64,000 nucleotides of DNA from Bacteroidales bacterium (lineage in GTDB: Bacteria; Bacteroidota; Bacteroidia; Bacteroidales; UBA932), in contig SUYQ01000009.1 of NCBI GenBank assembly GCA_015060325.1, positions 1-64,000 on the forward strand, given 5' to 3'. The stretch's first letter is position 1. Each line of letters opens with the position of its first letter. Positions 51,144 to 59,666 of the stretch are shown piece by piece. Position numbers and translations under genes: made by a program. Under the pieces are notes generated by a model. It was not told the origin of the DNA and did not search any database. It worked only from the letters and a program-made list of their open reading frames with translations.

Positions 51144-52268
51144 ATGATTATGAACGGACAGAAATTCATATTCGGCAGGCCTGTGGAGGGGGAATTCTTC
51201 ACAGATCGTGAGGCTGAAACCGCTCGGCTGAAAGCCAACTTCCAAGGGGGAGTAAATACTTTCCTGCTGTCTCCAAGACGTTGGGGCAAGACTTCCCTGT
51301 TGAAGAAGGTTATGAAGGAAGTTGAGTCTAAGGATATCAAGGTGGTGTTTGTGGATGTGTTCAAGTGCAGGACTGCCTTGGAATTCAGTGAGGTGATAGC
51401 TTCTGCTGTTCTTTCGCAGACTGCATCTAGAACTGATGAGTTTCTGGAAAATGCCAGGGCTTTTCTCGGTAGAATTAACCTTGGGGTCAGTTTGTCTCCC
51501 GATCCGGCTACCGGACTGGATATCCGTTTAGGTCTGTTCGACGAAGAGGCGGACATAACCAATGCCCTACTTACCCCACAGAAGATTGCAGAAAAGAAAC
51601 ACATCCGTCTTGTTGTCTGCATAGATGAATTCCAGCAGATAGGTGAGTTTGCGGACAGCCTTACGTTTCAGAAGGAACTCAGGACTGTGTGGCAGCATCA
51701 GCAAGATGTGACATACTGCCTTTTCGGAAGCAAGAAGCATATGATGGAAAGTCTCTTTGATACGCCTCAGAAACCGTTCTATAAATTTGGCGATATCATA
51801 TATCTGAAGACTATACCGCTGAATTATTGGCTGGATTACATTACTTCCAGGTTCTCGGAAGCTGGTAAGTCTATCAGTGCAGAACAGGTCATAAGTATAT
51901 GTGAAACTGTCGGATATCATTCCTCTTATGTACAGCAGTTGAGCTGGTATGTGTTCCTGAACTCATCAGAAATAGTTACTGAAGATGATCTTGAAGTGGG
52001 CATAAATGAGCTCTTGGTGCAGAATACCGCTTTGTACGAGAGTTGGACAGAGAGTCTGCCTGCATATCAGATGAGATATCTGATGGCCGTGGCAGATGGC
52101 ATACACGAGGGTTTCTCTTCAGCCGAGGTTATCAGTAGATATCGTCTGGGGTCGTCTGCAAATGTAGTTGCTCTGAAAAAGGCTCTGTTGGATAAAAGTC
52201 TTATCTACACCGAGGATAAGAAAGTATACTTGTCTGATCCTGTCATGGGCATGTGGTTAAAGAAATAA
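51144..52268 (+). CDS. ATPase_2/AAA family ATP-binding protein
   Basis: 374 residues. Walker A in SPRRWGKTSLLKKV, Walker B VVCIDEFQQI, sensor-like CLFGSKKHMM, and a C-terminal winged-helix region (GFSSAEVISRYRLGSSANVVALKKALLDKSLI). This belongs to the STAND-like archaeal/bacterial ATPase_2 group, found in many paralogues in Bacteroidales with no fixed function. Start 51144 or 51150. Repeats in its promoter suggest it may control its own expression. murA follows after 14 bp. Confidence 0.85.
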   Translation: MIMNGQKFIFGRPVEGEFFTDREAETARLKANFQGGVNTFLLSPRRWGKTSLLKKVMKEVESKDIKVVFVDVFKCRTALEFSEVIASAVLSQTASRTDEFLENARAFLGRINLGVSLSPDPATGLDIRLGLFDEEADITNALLTPQKIAEKKHIRLVVCIDEFQQIGEFADSLTFQKELRTVWQHQQDVTYCLFGSKKHMMESLFDTPQKPFYKFGDIIYLKTIPLNYWLDYITSRFSEAGKSISAEQVISICETVGYHSSYVQQLSWYVFLNSSEIVTEDDLEVGINELLVQNTALYESWTESLPAYQMRYLMAVADGIHEGFSSAEVISRYRLGSSANVVALKKALLDKSLIYTEDKKVYLSDPVMGMWLKK

Positions 52269-52282
52269 TATAGAAAAAAGAT

Positions 52283-53596
52283 ATGAGTTCATTTGTAGTA
52301 GAAGGCGGGCATAAGCTCAGCGGAACAATCAGACCTCAGGGCGCGAAGAATGAGGCCCTTCAGGTGATCAGTGCAGTCCTCATGACTTCCGAGGAGGTTA
52401 CCATTTCAAATATTCCTGAAATATTGGATGTGCGCAACCTTATTCTTCTTTTGGAGGGAATGGGTGTCAAGGTCACCCGTCATGAGAAGGGTGTATATAC
52501 GTTCAAGGCGGATGAGATAGACCGCGGCTACATCATGAGCGCTGATTTTGTGGCAAAGTGTGCCAAGCTCAGAGGGTCTGTGATGGTCGTGGGACCGCTT
52601 CTTGCACGTTTTGGACAGGCTTATTTCCCTAAGCCTGGCGGAGACCAGATAGGTCGCCGCAGGGTGGATACCCATATCCTTGGTTTCATGAATCTGGGAG
52701 CAGAGCAGGAATATGTTCATGAGAAACGCGCATTCTATCTGCATGTACCCGAGGGTAAATGTCTGGAAGGCAGATATATGCTTCTGGACGAGGCATCCGT
52801 TACCGGTACTGCCAATATAGTCATGGCGGCATGTCTGGCGAAAGGTGTGACTACCATCTATAATGCGGCCTGCGAACCATATCTTCAGCAGCTTTGCAAG
52901 ATGCTTGTGCGCATGGGAGCAAAGATAGAAGGTATCGCATCTAACCGTCTGACCATCACCGGGGTGGACTCTCTCGGCGGCACCGAGCATAAGATTTTGC
53001 CTGACATGATCGAGATCGGTTCCTTCATTGCCCTTGCCGCATTGAACCGCAGCAGCATCACCATAAAGGACGTGGCATATGATGAACTCGGTATAATCCC
53101 TGAGAGTTTCCGCAGACTTGGTGTCAACCTCGAACGTCGCGGGGACGATATATTTGTTCCGGAACAGGAAAGCTATGTTATCGATTCATTTCTTGATGGA
53201 TCTATCATGACAATCGCGGACGCTCCATGGCCGGGTCTTTCTCCTGACCTTCTTAGTGTGATGCTGGTCACTGCCACTCAGTGCAAGGGTAGCGTGCTGA
53301 TCCATCAGAAGATGTTCGAGAGCCGTCTTTTCTTTGTCGACAAGCTCATAGATATGGGTGCTCAGATCATTCTATGTGACCCGCACAGGGCAGTCGTCGT
53401 GGGACATGATCATACATACAGACTCAGAGCCGGCAACATGACGTCTCCTGATATCCGTGCCGGTATTGCCCTTCTCATTGCAGCCATGTCTGCAAAGGGC
53501 ACAAGCGTAATCAGCAATATTGACCAGATTGACCGAGGATACGAGGACATCGACATCCGTCTGAATGCTCTTGGTGCCCGAATTACCAGGCAATAG
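52283..53596 (+). CDS. murA: UDP-N-acetylglucosamine 1-carboxyvinyltransferase
   Basis: 437 residues with the EPSP-synthase fold: RPQGAKNEALQVISA (Lys-Asn of the active site), GRRRVDTHILGF, and GIRAG-like DIRAGIALLIAA. It performs the first committed step of peptidoglycan synthesis, adding enolpyruvate from PEP to UDP-GlcNAc. The loop that carries Cys115 in E. coli reads PGGDQIGRR here, so position 121 is Asp instead of Cys. Asp at this site is known in naturally fosfomycin-insensitive MurA enzymes. Confidence 0.96.
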   Translation: MSSFVVEGGHKLSGTIRPQGAKNEALQVISAVLMTSEEVTISNIPEILDVRNLILLLEGMGVKVTRHEKGVYTFKADEIDRGYIMSADFVAKCAKLRGSVMVVGPLLARFGQAYFPKPGGDQIGRRRVDTHILGFMNLGAEQEYVHEKRAFYLHVPEGKCLEGRYMLLDEASVTGTANIVMAACLAKGVTTIYNAACEPYLQQLCKMLVRMGAKIEGIASNRLTITGVDSLGGTEHKILPDMIEIGSFIALAALNRSSITIKDVAYDELGIIPESFRRLGVNLERRGDDIFVPEQESYVIDSFLDGSIMTIADAPWPGLSPDLLSVMLVTATQCKGSVLIHQKMFESRLFFVDKLIDMGAQIILCDPHRAVVVGHDHTYRLRAGNMTSPDIRAGIALLIAAMSAKGTSVISNIDQIDRGYEDIDIRLNALGARITRQ

Positions 53597-53627
53597 CCTG
53601 GTGCGCAAATTATTGTGCGCCAATTGC

Positions 53628-53673
53628 TTACGCAAACCGCGTGCGCCCCAAAGGGAGCACGCGGTTTGCGTAA
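53628..53673. terminator. 17-bp perfect hairpin between convergent murA and O-methyltransferase genes
   Basis: TTACGCAAACCGCGTGC and GCACGCGGTTTGCGTAA enclose a 12-nt loop. No T-run follows, so it may be a Rho-independent-like barrier, an mRNA stabiliser or a repeat element; its place between two stop codons suits a bidirectional 3' end. Confidence 0.7.
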
Positions 53674-53692
53674 TGTGCTGAGAGCCAGGTCG

Positions 53693-54343
53693 CTATGCGC
53701 CAGGCTGTTTTTTGCGGATGACGTTGAGTCCGTCGCGTAAGGGGAGGATGACCGACTCGACGCGAGGGTCTGCCGAGACCATGTCGTTGAAACGAGCGAT
53801 GCCGAGGGTCTGCTTGTCCTGCGGAAGCGGGTCCTGGCAGACCTTGCCGTCCCAAAGGACGTTGTCTGCGAGGATGAGTCCGCCAGGGCGGACCATGTCG
53901 AAGACAAGGTCGTAGTACTCGCAGTATTCACGTTTGTTGGCGTCGATGTATACGATGTCGTATGCTCTGTCTTCAGACTGCATGCGCAGCAAGGTCTCCT
54001 TGCAGTCGCCTATGTGCAGGCTGATCCTGTCAGACAGCCCTGCGCGCTCGAATCCTTCGAGGATCAGATCTTCCAGCTCGTCATTCAGTTCGAGGGTATC
54101 AAGGTGTCCGTCAGCAGGAAGATGAGTCGCCAGGCAGATGGCCGAATAACCGGTGAATGTGCCGAGCTCGAGTATGCGCTTTGCTCCCGAAATCTGCACG
54201 AGAATACGCATCAGTTCTCCCTGAAGTGCTCCCGACAGCATACGGGCGTGATTTGTCCTTATATGGGTCTGCTTTTCGACCCAGTCCAGTGCTTCGCCCT
54301 GAGGGGTGACGTGTTCATCGATATATTTGTAGATCTTTTCCAT
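53693..54343 (-). CDS. Class I SAM-dependent O-methyltransferase
   Basis: 216 residues from MEKIYKYIDEH; an upstream ATG (54391) would add 16 residues encoded by degenerate dispersed-repeat DNA. SAM motif ELGTFTGYSAICLA, DTLELNDELEDLI, DIVYIDANKREYCEYYD and GGLILADNVLWDGKV match the caffeoyl-CoA-like, metal-dependent O-methyltransferase family. In bacteria substrates are usually catechol-type small molecules; the actual one is unknown here. Confidence 0.9.
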   Translation of the reverse strand: MEKIYKYIDEHVTPQGEALDWVEKQTHIRTNHARMLSGALQGELMRILVQISGAKRILELGTFTGYSAICLATHLPADGHLDTLELNDELEDLILEGFERAGLSDRISLHIGDCKETLLRMQSEDRAYDIVYIDANKREYCEYYDLVFDMVRPGGLILADNVLWDGKVCQDPLPQDKQTLGIARFNDMVSADPRVESVILPLRDGLNVIRKKQPGA

Positions 54344-54384
54344 GGTGTTGTAGATTTCTTTCGCATTCGCTTCAGGGACTTTGT

Positions 54385-54490
54385 AGATCACTCGACTCGC
54401 TTAGCTCTCCCGAAATGACTGTGTGAAAGTGCTGTTTGGTATGATAGTGTAGCAAGTTCTCTCCTGATGTAGCAGTCTCTTCCGAAATGA
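54385..54490 (-). repeat. Degenerate dispersed-repeat pieces between O-methyltransferase and M16 peptidase genes
   Basis: ACTCGACTCGCTTAGCTCTCCCGAAATGACTGTG resembles the reversed 36-bp element, followed by TCTCTTCCGAAATGACGGTG, a second fragment. They fill the short gap between the two genes. Confidence 0.6.
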
Positions 54491-54495
54491 CGGTG

Positions 54496-55749
54496 TTAGA
54501 TGTATACCAGTTTCGAAAGTCTGCTGCGGTCAAATATCTTCTGCGCCATTTCCCGGACATCTTCAGCCGTGATGCCTTCCACCATCGAGCGGTTTTCCTT
54601 TCCGGAACTTACCTTACCATATGCCAGCAGTCCCTTGCCCATTGACAGGCACTGTGTCTCCCCGTTGTCGCTGCTGATGGCCAGCTGACCCAGAAGCTGC
54701 TTTTTCGCAGCCTTGAGCTTGCGCTCTGACATCGGCTCGCTCTGAAGTTTCGCGATTTCCTTGTCGATCGCAGCCAGACATTTGTCCAGATTGGCCTTGT
54801 CGCATCCTAAACTGATCGTTGCCAGTCCGGTATCTGCAAACTGTATGTAGCCGCACTCCACTCCGTATACCCATCCGTTTTTCTCGCGCAGAACGGAATT
54901 GAGGATGGAGTTGGTCGCCGGGCCTCCAAGGATATTGCATAAAAGTACAGTAGCAAGCCTTTCTCGCTCCTGGTAGAGCGAAGGTGCAAGTCCTCCTATG
55001 ACGCAGTTGGCCTGGTGGTTGCGTTTGGAAAGTGTCTTGTCAAACAGCTCGAACTGAGGGACTCCGTACTGCCAGCATCCTTTCCTGTCGTTGCAATCGG
55101 CCGAACATGGCGGTGAGTCTATGCCGTTGAAATGTTTGTCAGTTAGCTTGAGTATTTCCTTCTCCAGACGTTTCTCCTCGATGTCCGCTACAATCGTGAA
55201 TGCCATCCTGCATGGAACGAATTTTTCCTTGACGAATCTCAGAAGTTCTTCTCTGGTGATCTTCTTTATCGAGCCAGGGGTCCCGAGGATGTTTCCGCTG
55301 AGAGGATGTCCCTTGAAGATCATTTCCTCGAATCTGTCATAGATATCCTCCGAGGGGGTGTCCTTATATGACTGGATCTCGTCAATGACTACGCCTTTTT
55401 CTACTTCTATTTCATGTTCAGGGAAAGTCGGACATGTGGCGAGTTCGAAAAGCAGGGCAGCCGCCTTGCCGAGATCTTCTTTCAGTACGGTAGCATGAAA
55501 GACTATCTCTTCCTTGGTCGTGAATGCGTTGAGCTCTCCTCCAAGGCGGTCGAGATATCCGTTGATTACAGCGGCACTTCTACGGGCAGTCCCTTTGAAA
55601 ATGGTGTGTTCGACGAAATGAGCGATTCCGTTATGGAATCCCTCTTCGTCTCTTGTCCCGCATCTGATGCTGAGAGCGCAATATCCCACAGCTGACCCGC
55701 TGCGCTTGACTGCATACTGCAGCCCGCATTCCGCTTTACCGCTGATCAT
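54496..55749 (-). CDS. M16 family zinc peptidase (processing-peptidase-like)
   Basis: 417 residues. Inverted zinc motif HFVEH (in GIAHFVEHTIFKGT) with the distal Glu in EKGVVIDEIQSYKDTP, and the M16_C domain in the second half (LATVLLCNILGGPATNSILNSVLREKNGWVYGV). It resembles the ~420-residue YmxG/PqqL-type group without a signal peptide, so likely cytosolic. Two bp after the upstream gene on the same strand. Confidence 0.92.
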   Translation of the reverse strand: MISGKAECGLQYAVKRSGSAVGYCALSIRCGTRDEEGFHNGIAHFVEHTIFKGTARRSAAVINGYLDRLGGELNAFTTKEEIVFHATVLKEDLGKAAALLFELATCPTFPEHEIEVEKGVVIDEIQSYKDTPSEDIYDRFEEMIFKGHPLSGNILGTPGSIKKITREELLRFVKEKFVPCRMAFTIVADIEEKRLEKEILKLTDKHFNGIDSPPCSADCNDRKGCWQYGVPQFELFDKTLSKRNHQANCVIGGLAPSLYQERERLATVLLCNILGGPATNSILNSVLREKNGWVYGVECGYIQFADTGLATISLGCDKANLDKCLAAIDKEIAKLQSEPMSERKLKAAKKQLLGQLAISSDNGETQCLSMGKGLLAYGKVSSGKENRSMVEGITAEDVREMAQKIFDRSRLSKLVYI

Positions 55750-55751
55750 TC

Positions 55752-56603
55752 CTATCTTCCCCTCTGGTTGTTGATTCTGAGTATGTCTTCCTGAAGGAAT
55801 CCTACTCCATACTTTTTGGAAATCCTATGCTTACGGAAGTAATACAACTTATGACTTTCCGGATTTATAAGCATCTTGTAGCAATATGATCCTGCAACGG
55901 GGTTGTCCGGAGCGACGACATAACTGACCACTACATCCGGCGTGCCTGCCTCCATCCTGCTGTCAGCGTCATCCACATCGATCACCGACATGTCAGAGTC
56001 AAAGTTCAGGTCCTTGAAAGCCCTGTCGATGTTTGCAGAAAGATCACTCTCAGCAAACATGATCTGAAGGTTCGGATCCTTCCTGAAATTCTCTGTATTG
56101 CCGCCAAGGCCTGCATATCCGTTGAAATCATTGTTCATTGCAGCCTCTGTGTAGTCCTGTATGATGTCTATGAATGCCGGCATGAATGTGAATTCACGTC
56201 CTGAAGGATCGGCTGCCGAAGCTATCGGCAGAGATATAACCTCCAGCATCTTGCTGATACCTTGGTCAGCCCCTTTTCCGCCTTTGACCAATGTGAGGAA
56301 GGTAAGCCCAGGTTCGTTTTCCTTCTTGAATTTGCTGTCAGCTGTTATGAGAAAATAGTAATTCTCATTATTCTTGAGTTCATTGAACTCCTCAACTGTA
56401 CAGAATTCGTAAGGGGACAGTCTCCACCCTGAAGCGATTTCGTCGCACAAAGCCAGATCATAGAAATCATTTCCTGTGAGAACAACCTTGGTGACTTTCT
56501 CCTGGAAGTCTGCAATCTTTATCTTCTTTGTGTTGATCTGCGCTTGGGCGCATGCTAATAGGGGGAACAGCACAGCTGTAAATAAAATCAGTATTCGTTT
56601 CAT
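55752..56603 (-). CDS. Conserved Bacteroidales exported protein of unknown function
   Basis: 283 residues with a signal peptide ending near LACAQA. The body contains EFCTVEEFNELKNNENYYFLI and DVVVSYVVAPDNPVAGSYCYKMLINPESHKLYYFRKHRIS, which look like a recurrent Bacteroidales periplasmic protein, but no named domain is recognised. It precedes the M16 peptidase gene by 2 bp and is divergent from dnaX. Confidence 0.8.
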   Translation of the reverse strand: MKRILILFTAVLFPLLACAQAQINTKKIKIADFQEKVTKVVLTGNDFYDLALCDEIASGWRLSPYEFCTVEEFNELKNNENYYFLITADSKFKKENEPGLTFLTLVKGGKGADQGISKMLEVISLPIASAADPSGREFTFMPAFIDIIQDYTEAAMNNDFNGYAGLGGNTENFRKDPNLQIMFAESDLSANIDRAFKDLNFDSDMSVIDVDDADSRMEAGTPDVVVSYVVAPDNPVAGSYCYKMLINPESHKLYYFRKHRISKKYGVGFLQEDILRINNQRGR

Positions 56604-56714
56604 CTCGGTCTCTTAAGTTTCACGGGTGCAGAACTTAAATTAAGTCTATGTCTGCAAATCCGGCGCAAAGTTACAAAAATAGTGCTATATTTGTAAGTTG
56701 ACCAATGAACAATT

Positions 56715-58583
56715 ATGGCTCAGTATATAGTATCAGCACGAAAGTACAGACCTGACTCATTCGGGACACTGATAGGTCAGGACAATATCGCCCAGACTCT
56801 GAAGAATTCCATCCTCAGAGACCAGTTGGCCCACGCATATCTTTTCTGCGGACCTCGAGGCGTCGGCAAGACTACCACAGCCCGCATCTTTGCAAAGATG
56901 ATAAACTGTTCCAATCCTTCCGAGGATATGGAACCATGCGGCACATGCGAGTCGTGCATGTCCTTTGCAGAGAACCGTTCGTACTGTATCCATGAACTGG
57001 ACGCGGCTTCCAACAATGGTGTGGAGGACATCAAGGCTCTCATGGATCAGGTGAGGATCCCTCCTCAGGTCGGCAATTACAGCGTATATATCATCGATGA
57101 GGTCCATATGCTGTCTCAGGCTGCCTTCAATGCTTTCCTCAAGACTTTGGAGGAACCGCCTGCACATGCCATCTTCATCCTTGCCACTACTGAGAAACAT
57201 AAGATTCTGCCTACGATCCTGTCTCGTTGTCAGACCTATGACTTCAACAGGATTACTGTTGAGAATATCGTGAAGAACCTCCGTATGGTGGCTTCAAGCG
57301 AGAACATATCCATTGACGATGAGTCGCTTCACGTGATAGCCCATAAGGCTGACGGTGCCATGCGTGATGCCTTGACCATATTTGACCAGACGGTCGCATT
57401 CTGTGGAACCGATGTCAAGTATCAGGACGTCCTGCGTAACCTGAATGTCCTCGATTATGAGTACAGCTTTTCTCTTGTGGATGCGTTCCTCAAGGGTGAC
57501 TATTCTTCTGCTCTTCTTTCTTTTGACGAGATTCTGACAAAAGGCTTCAATGCTCTGCATTTCGTGGCTGCCCTGTCGTCTCATCTGCGTGACCTTATAG
57601 TCAGCAAGAGCGGGGGACTGGAGGCACTTCTTGAACTGCCGGATTCTCTTAAGAAAAGATATAAGGAGCAGTCAGACAGATGCAGTATGCAGTTCCTTTA
57701 TGACGCACTGGCCGTGACAACTCAGTGTGAGTCCGGCTACCGTGCCAGCGTGAATCCACGTCTGCATATAGAGTTTGCTCTCATGCGACTTAGCTTCCTG
57801 ATGGCCAGGCCATCTGCCCAGACAGTTGCCGCAGCGCCGGTCGTACAGGCCTCAACTCAGGCTCCAGCCCCAGCGCCAGCTCCGGCTTCAGTTCCAGCAC
57901 CTACGCCTGCATCAACCCAGACACCAGCGCCAGCTCCGGTCCCAGCGCCAACCCAGACACCAGCCCCAGCTCCGGTCGCTGCGCCAAGCCAGACACCGGC
58001 ACCAGTTACGGCTCCAGCACCAGCACCAGTTACGGCCCCAGCACCGGCGCCCGTTCAAACAGAAGCTGTCCCTCCCGTCACTGCACAGCCTCTGCAGGAG
58101 CCTGCTTCGCAGCCGCAGCGACGCACTCGTGCAACTCGTGCAGCCGCTGTGTCAGTCATGTCGATGGCAGGATCGGACAAGCAGACCGATGAACCTGCTC
58201 AGGAATCAGGATTGCCTACAGATGATGTGATCAAGGCAAAATGGCCTGAACTGGCTGCAAATTATGCTTCCAAACCGCGTCTGGCCAGCATGTTGAGCAC
58301 CACGACCCTCACTGTGACAGGAGACGCAGCCGAAAAGGTCGTGACTTTCCGTGTCGTTAACGATGCGCAGAAAGAGTGGGTAGAGTCCAAGTTGTTACAT
58401 GAACTCGAAGGAACTTTCCGTAAAATAGTCGGTTCTTCTAAAATATATCTGCGTGTTGACGTGACTCCGGATGATGCTCCGCAGGAAAAGATATATATGC
58501 CTAGCGACAAAGCCAAGGAACTTATGGCTGACAATACCGAGGTCAAGAATCTTGTGAAGGATCTGGGACTGGATATCAAATAG
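56715..58583 (+). CDS. dnaX: DNA polymerase III subunit gamma/tau
   Basis: 622 residues. Walker A GPRGVGKTTTARIF, zinc module CSNPSEDMEPCGTCESC, Walker B IIDEVHMLS, arginine finger region ILSRCQTYDF. Residues ~370-470 are a Pro/Ala/Thr/Gln repeat linker (PAPAPVPAPTQTPAPAP type), then a C-terminal domain for alpha/psi contacts. It is the clamp-loader motor. -7 box TATATTTG at 56686-56693. No A-AAA-AAG-type frameshift site was noticed, so only tau may be made. Confidence 0.95.
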   Translation: MAQYIVSARKYRPDSFGTLIGQDNIAQTLKNSILRDQLAHAYLFCGPRGVGKTTTARIFAKMINCSNPSEDMEPCGTCESCMSFAENRSYCIHELDAASNNGVEDIKALMDQVRIPPQVGNYSVYIIDEVHMLSQAAFNAFLKTLEEPPAHAIFILATTEKHKILPTILSRCQTYDFNRITVENIVKNLRMVASSENISIDDESLHVIAHKADGAMRDALTIFDQTVAFCGTDVKYQDVLRNLNVLDYEYSFSLVDAFLKGDYSSALLSFDEILTKGFNALHFVAALSSHLRDLIVSKSGGLEALLELPDSLKKRYKEQSDRCSMQFLYDALAVTTQCESGYRASVNPRLHIEFALMRLSFLMARPSAQTVAAAPVVQASTQAPAPAPAPASVPAPTPASTQTPAPAPVPAPTQTPAPAPVAAPSQTPAPVTAPAPAPVTAPAPAPVQTEAVPPVTAQPLQEPASQPQRRTRATRAAAVSVMSMAGSDKQTDEPAQESGLPTDDVIKAKWPELAANYASKPRLASMLSTTTLTVTGDAAEKVVTFRVVNDAQKEWVESKLLHELEGTFRKIVGSSKIYLRVDVTPDDAPQEKIYMPSDKAKELMADNTEVKNLVKDLGLDIK

Positions 58584-58606
58584 AAATATCTTTAAAGTGC
58601 AGTAAG

Positions 58607-59419
58607 ATGAAACTACGTTGCGAAAATCTTGTAAAGAAATACGGACACAGGACGGTGGTGAAAGGTGTCTCAATGGAAGTCAATCAAGGCGAGATCGTAG
58701 GATTCCTCGGCCCCAATGGAGCCGGAAAGACTACCAGTTTCTACATGATGACAGGACTTGTCGTTCCTAATTCGGGAAAGATATTTCTAGATGATAGGGA
58801 AATCACGAAACTGCCGATGTATAAACGTTCACAACTTGGCATCGGTTACCTTGCACAGGAGGCCTCTGTTTTCCGTCACATGTCAGTTGAGGACAATATA
58901 ATGTCTGTCATGGAGATGTCAAAGCAGTTCTCAAGGGCGGAAAGAAAACAGCGTCTGGAAGACCTGCTGGATGAATTCAACCTGCATAAGGTCCGCAAGA
59001 GCAAGGGTATCCAGCTGTCCGGTGGAGAGAGACGCCGATGCGAAATCGCAAGGGCTCTGGCAATAGACCCTAAGTTCATCCTTCTGGATGAGCCTTTTGC
59101 AGGAGTAGACCCTATTGCAGTGGAAGACATTCAGTATATCATTGCAAAACTGAAATACAAGAACATCGGTGTCATCATCACTGACCATAACGTCGGTGAG
59201 ACCCTTGCCATCATTGACAGAGCCTATCTTTTGTATGAGGGATCCATTCTTCAGCAAGGTACTCCAGAGGCACTTGCTGCAGATGATGACGTACGCACCA
59301 AATACCTCGGTTCGAACTTCGTGCTGAAACGTTCCGACGCGTTCCTTCGTGCCGCGGCCGGCGGACCACAACGCATCAATACTCAGGAAGAACATGACGC
59401 AATGAAGGCTGCTGAATGA
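58607..59419 (+). CDS. lptB: LPS export ABC transporter ATP-binding protein
   Basis: 270 residues. Walker A GPNGAGKTTS, Q-loop IGYLAQEASVFRHMSVEDNI, signature LSGGERRRCEIARAL, Walker B FILLDEPFAGVDPIAVEDIQ, H-loop ITDHNV. The wording EASVFR and FAGVDP is diagnostic for LptB, which drives LptFG to pull LPS from the inner membrane. The last four codons and stop lie inside a terminator hairpin. Confidence 0.96.
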   Translation: MKLRCENLVKKYGHRTVVKGVSMEVNQGEIVGFLGPNGAGKTTSFYMMTGLVVPNSGKIFLDDREITKLPMYKRSQLGIGYLAQEASVFRHMSVEDNIMSVMEMSKQFSRAERKQRLEDLLDEFNLHKVRKSKGIQLSGGERRRCEIARALAIDPKFILLDEPFAGVDPIAVEDIQYIIAKLKYKNIGVIITDHNVGETLAIIDRAYLLYEGSILQQGTPEALAADDDVRTKYLGSNFVLKRSDAFLRAAAGGPQRINTQEEHDAMKAAE

Positions 59420-59440
59420 TCAGCGGCCTTCATTATTATT
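59401..59440 (+). terminator. Terminator overlapping the lptB stop codon
   Basis: AATGAAGGCTGCTGA and TCAGCGGCCTTCATT pair over 15 bp with one G-T pair; the TGA stop (59417-59419) is in the loop. ATTATTATTA follows. Confidence 0.7.
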
Positions 59441-59549
59441 ACTGCGCCGGCAGTTCATGTGCAGTGCTCCAGCATCTTCTTTCCGCACTCGTCCCATGCT
59501 CGTGCTGCGCAGTCTCGCATTCTCGCGTTCTCGCGTTCGCTATGCTGCT

Positions 59550-59653
59550 GTCGTCAATAAAATGCCCGATTCTTTGACGTCGTAAGGCAAAAACAGCTGT
59601 TTTCGCTCTAAAACAACACCTGTCGTCAAAGAATCGGGCATTTTATTGACGTC
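59550..59653 (+). repeat. GTCGTCAA element, copy B (104 bp), next to the RAYT gene
   Basis: Left half GTCGTCAATAAAATGCCCGA... and right half ...TCGGGCATTTTATTGACG are near-perfect inverted complements over ~31 bp; each half also ends in GTCGTCAA/TTTGACGTC so it can fold alone. Spacer contains CGTAAGGCAAAAACAGCTG. It lies 13 bp beyond the stop codon of the HUH transposase. Confidence 0.85.
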
Positions 59654-59666
59654 GCCAGATAGTCAG

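Noticed and set aside
54344..54391. Longer start for the O-methyltransferase at 54391
   Set aside because: The extra 16 residues come partly from dispersed-repeat DNA; MEKIYKYIDEH is the family-like start.
57850..58230. Plus-strand 134-codon frame rich in Arg/Gln over the dnaX linker
   Set aside because: It is the shifted reading of the Pro/Ala repeat linker of dnaX.
56715..58583. Programmed frameshift in dnaX
   Set aside because: No A_AAA_AAG or similar slippery run was noticed, and the long frame is uninterrupted.
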